The notes beneath the pieces are model-generated. The model saw only the letters and a list, made by a program, of their open reading frames with translations, was not told the origin of the DNA and made no database searches. 64,000 bases of DNA from Dermabacter hominis NBRC 106157. GTDB lineage: Bacteria; Actinomycetota; Actinomycetes; Actinomycetales; Dermabacteraceae. Where the stretch lies: the NCBI RefSeq assembly GCF_001570785.1, contig NZ_BCSI01000002.1, forward strand, positions 1 through 64,000. Direction: 5' to 3'. Position numbers and translations under genes: made by a program. Positions 62,339 through 64,000 of this stretch are shown here, one piece after another (the first letter of the stretch is position 1; each line of letters opens with the position of its first letter).

Positions 62339-62374
62339 ACGGCGGGCCCGGAATGATCCGGGTCCGCCGCTTTT
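62339..62374. terminator. terminator after the aldo-keto reductase gene
   Basis: GGCGGGCCCGGA pairs with TCCGGGTCCGCC (one G-T) around ATGA, then GCTTTT. Between convergent genes. Confidence 0.9.
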
Positions 62375-62391
62375 AACGGATTGAGGAGCGC

Positions 62392-63516
62392 CTAGAAGTC
62401 CGGGCCCGTATCGCCCATGTGCTCGCGGGTGGTGTTCGCGGCTTCCTCAGCCCTTTGGCGCGCTTCTTCCCTCGCACGGCGGGCGCGCTCCTTCGCCTCG
62501 TTGCGAAGACGCTCAATGTGCTCGCGCGAATTGCCTTCCCCGTCAACGGGCTCGGCGGGACTCACGGGAGTGGAATCGCCGTTGATCGTGTCGTTGGCAA
62601 CCTGCGCCTGGAGAAGCGCCGAGCGGATCTCTTCGCCCATCGCACCCACGGAGGCGGGATTCGAGGGGAGGAACAGCACGTTCGAGCGACCGTTGCGGGC
62701 GACGTCCTGCATCGTGTCGAAGTACTGGGTCATGAGCAGAAGCTGCTCGGCAGTGTTCTCGATGCCAACCTGCTTGAGCATTTCGTACTGCTCAGCGATA
62801 CCCATCGCGATCGCGCGGCGCTGCGCGGCAACGCCTTCACCCTGCAGGCGCTTGGATTCGGCCTCCGCCTCAGCCTGCGTGACGCGCTTGATCTTGTCGG
62901 CTTCGGCGAGCGACTGCGCGGCGACGCGGTCGCGCTGCGCGGCGTTGATCGAGTTCATCGAGTCGCGCACGCGCTGATCCGGAGAGATGTCCTGAACGAG
63001 CGTGTTGACGATGTGGAAACCAAATTCCTGCATGCGGGTCGAAAGGGTCGCCTCGACGCTGCGAGCAATGTCGTCCTTCGACTCAAACGCCGCGTCAAGA
63101 TCGAGGCCCGACAGTGCCGAACGCACCGTGTCAAACACGTAGCTGCGGATCTGTGCCTCGGGGTTTGAGAGGCGGTAGTAGGCGTCCTGGACCGATTCCT
63201 CGCGGATCACGTACTGCACGGCTACGGGGACCGTCACGAAAACGTTGTCTTTCGTTTTCGACTCGATATTGACCTCGAGCTGTCGGATGCGCAGCGAGAT
63301 CGGCTTCGTGAGCGTGTCCATGAAGGGAATCTTTGTGTTGAGACCAGGCTTCGCGACGCGCAGGAACTTTCCGAAACGCTCCACGATGACGTTTTCCTGC
63401 GTCTTCACGGTAAAGAGGATCGAGGAACGCAGACCGCCGAACAGCAGAGCGAGCACCACGAGGATGATGACGATGACGACGATGGCGCTGACGCCAAGGC
63501 CGAGAAGGGCTTCCAT
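62392..63516 (-). CDS. SPFH/band 7 (stomatin-like) membrane protein
   Basis: 374 residues from ATG 63516 (AAAGGAC upstream). One N-terminal helix, then a PHB domain (ENVIVERFGKFLRVAKPGLNTKIPFMDTLTKPISLRIRQLEV), a long Ala/Glu coiled coil (AQSLAEADKIKRVTQAEAEAESKRLQGEG) and a charged C-terminal tail rich in RAREEARQRAEE. Forms oligomeric membrane scaffolds; often with an NfeD partner, which is absent here. Confidence 0.93.
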   Translation of the reverse strand: MEALLGLGVSAIVVIVIILVVLALLFGGLRSSILFTVKTQENVIVERFGKFLRVAKPGLNTKIPFMDTLTKPISLRIRQLEVNIESKTKDNVFVTVPVAVQYVIREESVQDAYYRLSNPEAQIRSYVFDTVRSALSGLDLDAAFESKDDIARSVEATLSTRMQEFGFHIVNTLVQDISPDQRVRDSMNSINAAQRDRVAAQSLAEADKIKRVTQAEAEAESKRLQGEGVAAQRRAIAMGIAEQYEMLKQVGIENTAEQLLLMTQYFDTMQDVARNGRSNVLFLPSNPASVGAMGEEIRSALLQAQVANDTINGDSTPVSPAEPVDGEGNSREHIERLRNEAKERARRAREEARQRAEEAANTTREHMGDTGPDF

Positions 63517-63545
63517 GAGAGTCCTTTCTGAATGGGTGGGAGTTG

Positions 63546-64000
63546 TTAGGCCGCGAGGGCCTTGGTGATGGATGTGGCGATGCGCGCGGGAGGGATGGGA
63601 GGCGCAAAGCGACGGATTACGTGTCCGTCCCGGCCCACGAGGAACTTCGTGAAATTCCACGCGATGCGGCCGCCGAGCATGCCGCCGCGCTGGTCTTCGA
63701 GCCACGTGAAGAGGGGATCAGCCCCCTTGCCGTTCACCTCGACCTTCGCAAACACGGGAAAGCTTGTGCGAAAGCGCGTCTCGCAAAAGTCGATGATCTC
63801 GTCCATTGAACCGGGCTCCTGGTTGCCGAACTGGTTGCAGGGGAATGCGAGAACGCTGAATCCCTGTTCCTCGAAGCGGTCCTGAAGCTCCTGGAGACCT
63901 TCGTACTGGGGCGTGAACCCGCATTCACTCGCGGTATTCACAACGAGCGTCACCTTGCCGGCGAACTCGGCGAGGTCGCGCGGTTCGCCGTTTGCGCCTT
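63546..64000 (-). CDS. glutathione peroxidase-family thiol peroxidase (5' end outside window)
   Basis: At least 151 residues; the frame is open to the window edge and starts there with GANGEPRDLAEFAGK, a usual GPx beginning, so only about ten residues are missing. Peroxidatic Cys in NTASECGFTPQY, Gln in AFPCNQFGNQEPG with the likely resolving Cys, Trp in WNFTKFLVGRDG. Non-selenium GPx that reduces peroxides with thioredoxin-type donors. Confidence 0.94.
   Translation of the reverse strand, partial: GANGEPRDLAEFAGKVTLVVNTASECGFTPQYEGLQELQDRFEEQGFSVLAFPCNQFGNQEPGSMDEIIDFCETRFRTSFPVFAKVEVNGKGADPLFTWLEDQRGGMLGGRIAWNFTKFLVGRDGHVIRRFAPPIPPARIATSITKALAA

Overview
The window is high-GC actinobacterial chromosome. 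The signs are Cys-free LPxTG sortase anchors, twin-arginine signal peptides, many GTG starts, ATGA-coupled operons, an IdeR/DtxR-type iron box before feoAB, and a surface-protein transport system found only in Actinobacteria. The gene set (anchored-repeat ABC system, sortase-anchored PhoX, poxB, hutG) would fit a Micrococcales skin or mucosal commensal such as a Dermabacter relative. That genus is a guess from gene content, not a measured relationship. No rRNA, tRNA or CRISPR array was seen.

Layout. 1-8.4 kb is cell-surface and metal biology: the 3' part of a G5-domain LPxTG protein, then a minus-strand operon for the actinobacterial 'anchored repeat' ABC system (permease, ATPase, two surface proteins, and a ZnuA-like binding protein with a surface-repeat module inserted). 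A perfect 11+9+11 palindrome resembling a Zur/Fur-type operator sits in its promoter. 8.4-12.4 kb holds a cysteine hydrolase, an NCS1 permease and formimidoylglutamase, divergent from an IclR regulator. 12.4-20.5 kb has pyruvate oxidase, a metallo-beta-lactamase-fold hydrolase, a complete sugar ABC importer and an orphan sugar-binding lipoprotein. 20.6-26.3 kb has feoA-feoB-NifU-like and a sortase-anchored PhoX phosphatase. 26.4-30.3 kb is an ABC exporter plus two-component system, ending in a 41-codon phosphotransferase remnant. 30.5-34.6 kb couples a SAM hydrolase-family protein to an ECF transporter.

35.4-38.8 kb is the most unusual segment. It has a 54-residue peptide ORF with a signal peptide and three cysteines, two polytopic membrane proteins and a stand-alone ABC ATPase. 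A candidate promoter carries a run of nine Gs next to its -10 box, and a 14-bp direct repeat brackets the segment. It resembles a bacteriocin/immunity or peptide-export locus, and I could not assign it to a named family. 40.5-47.6 kb is accessory DNA: an AlbA_2/Schlafen-type ATP-binding regulator with phased operators, an MFS exporter, a 2.8-kb IS481-family element with intact terminal inverted repeats carrying a MerR/TipAS regulator and a putative zinc protease beside a decayed transposase, and an AAA+ ATPase behind phased AT-rich repeats.

47.6-64 kb is mostly housekeeping and metabolism: asparaginase, glpD-glpK, an RlmC-like rRNA methyltransferase, a lipoprotein, a YdcZ-type DMT transporter, a Nudix hydrolase, azlCD, a family 2 glycosyltransferase, a MalY/PatB-type lyase, an aldo-keto reductase, an SPFH/band 7 protein and a glutathione peroxidase cut by the window end. 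Two dispersed sequence families run across the window: a 9-bp motif (GGTCCGACG) found 13 times, often just after stop codons or inside protein linkers, and a 61-bp element present twice in opposite orientation.
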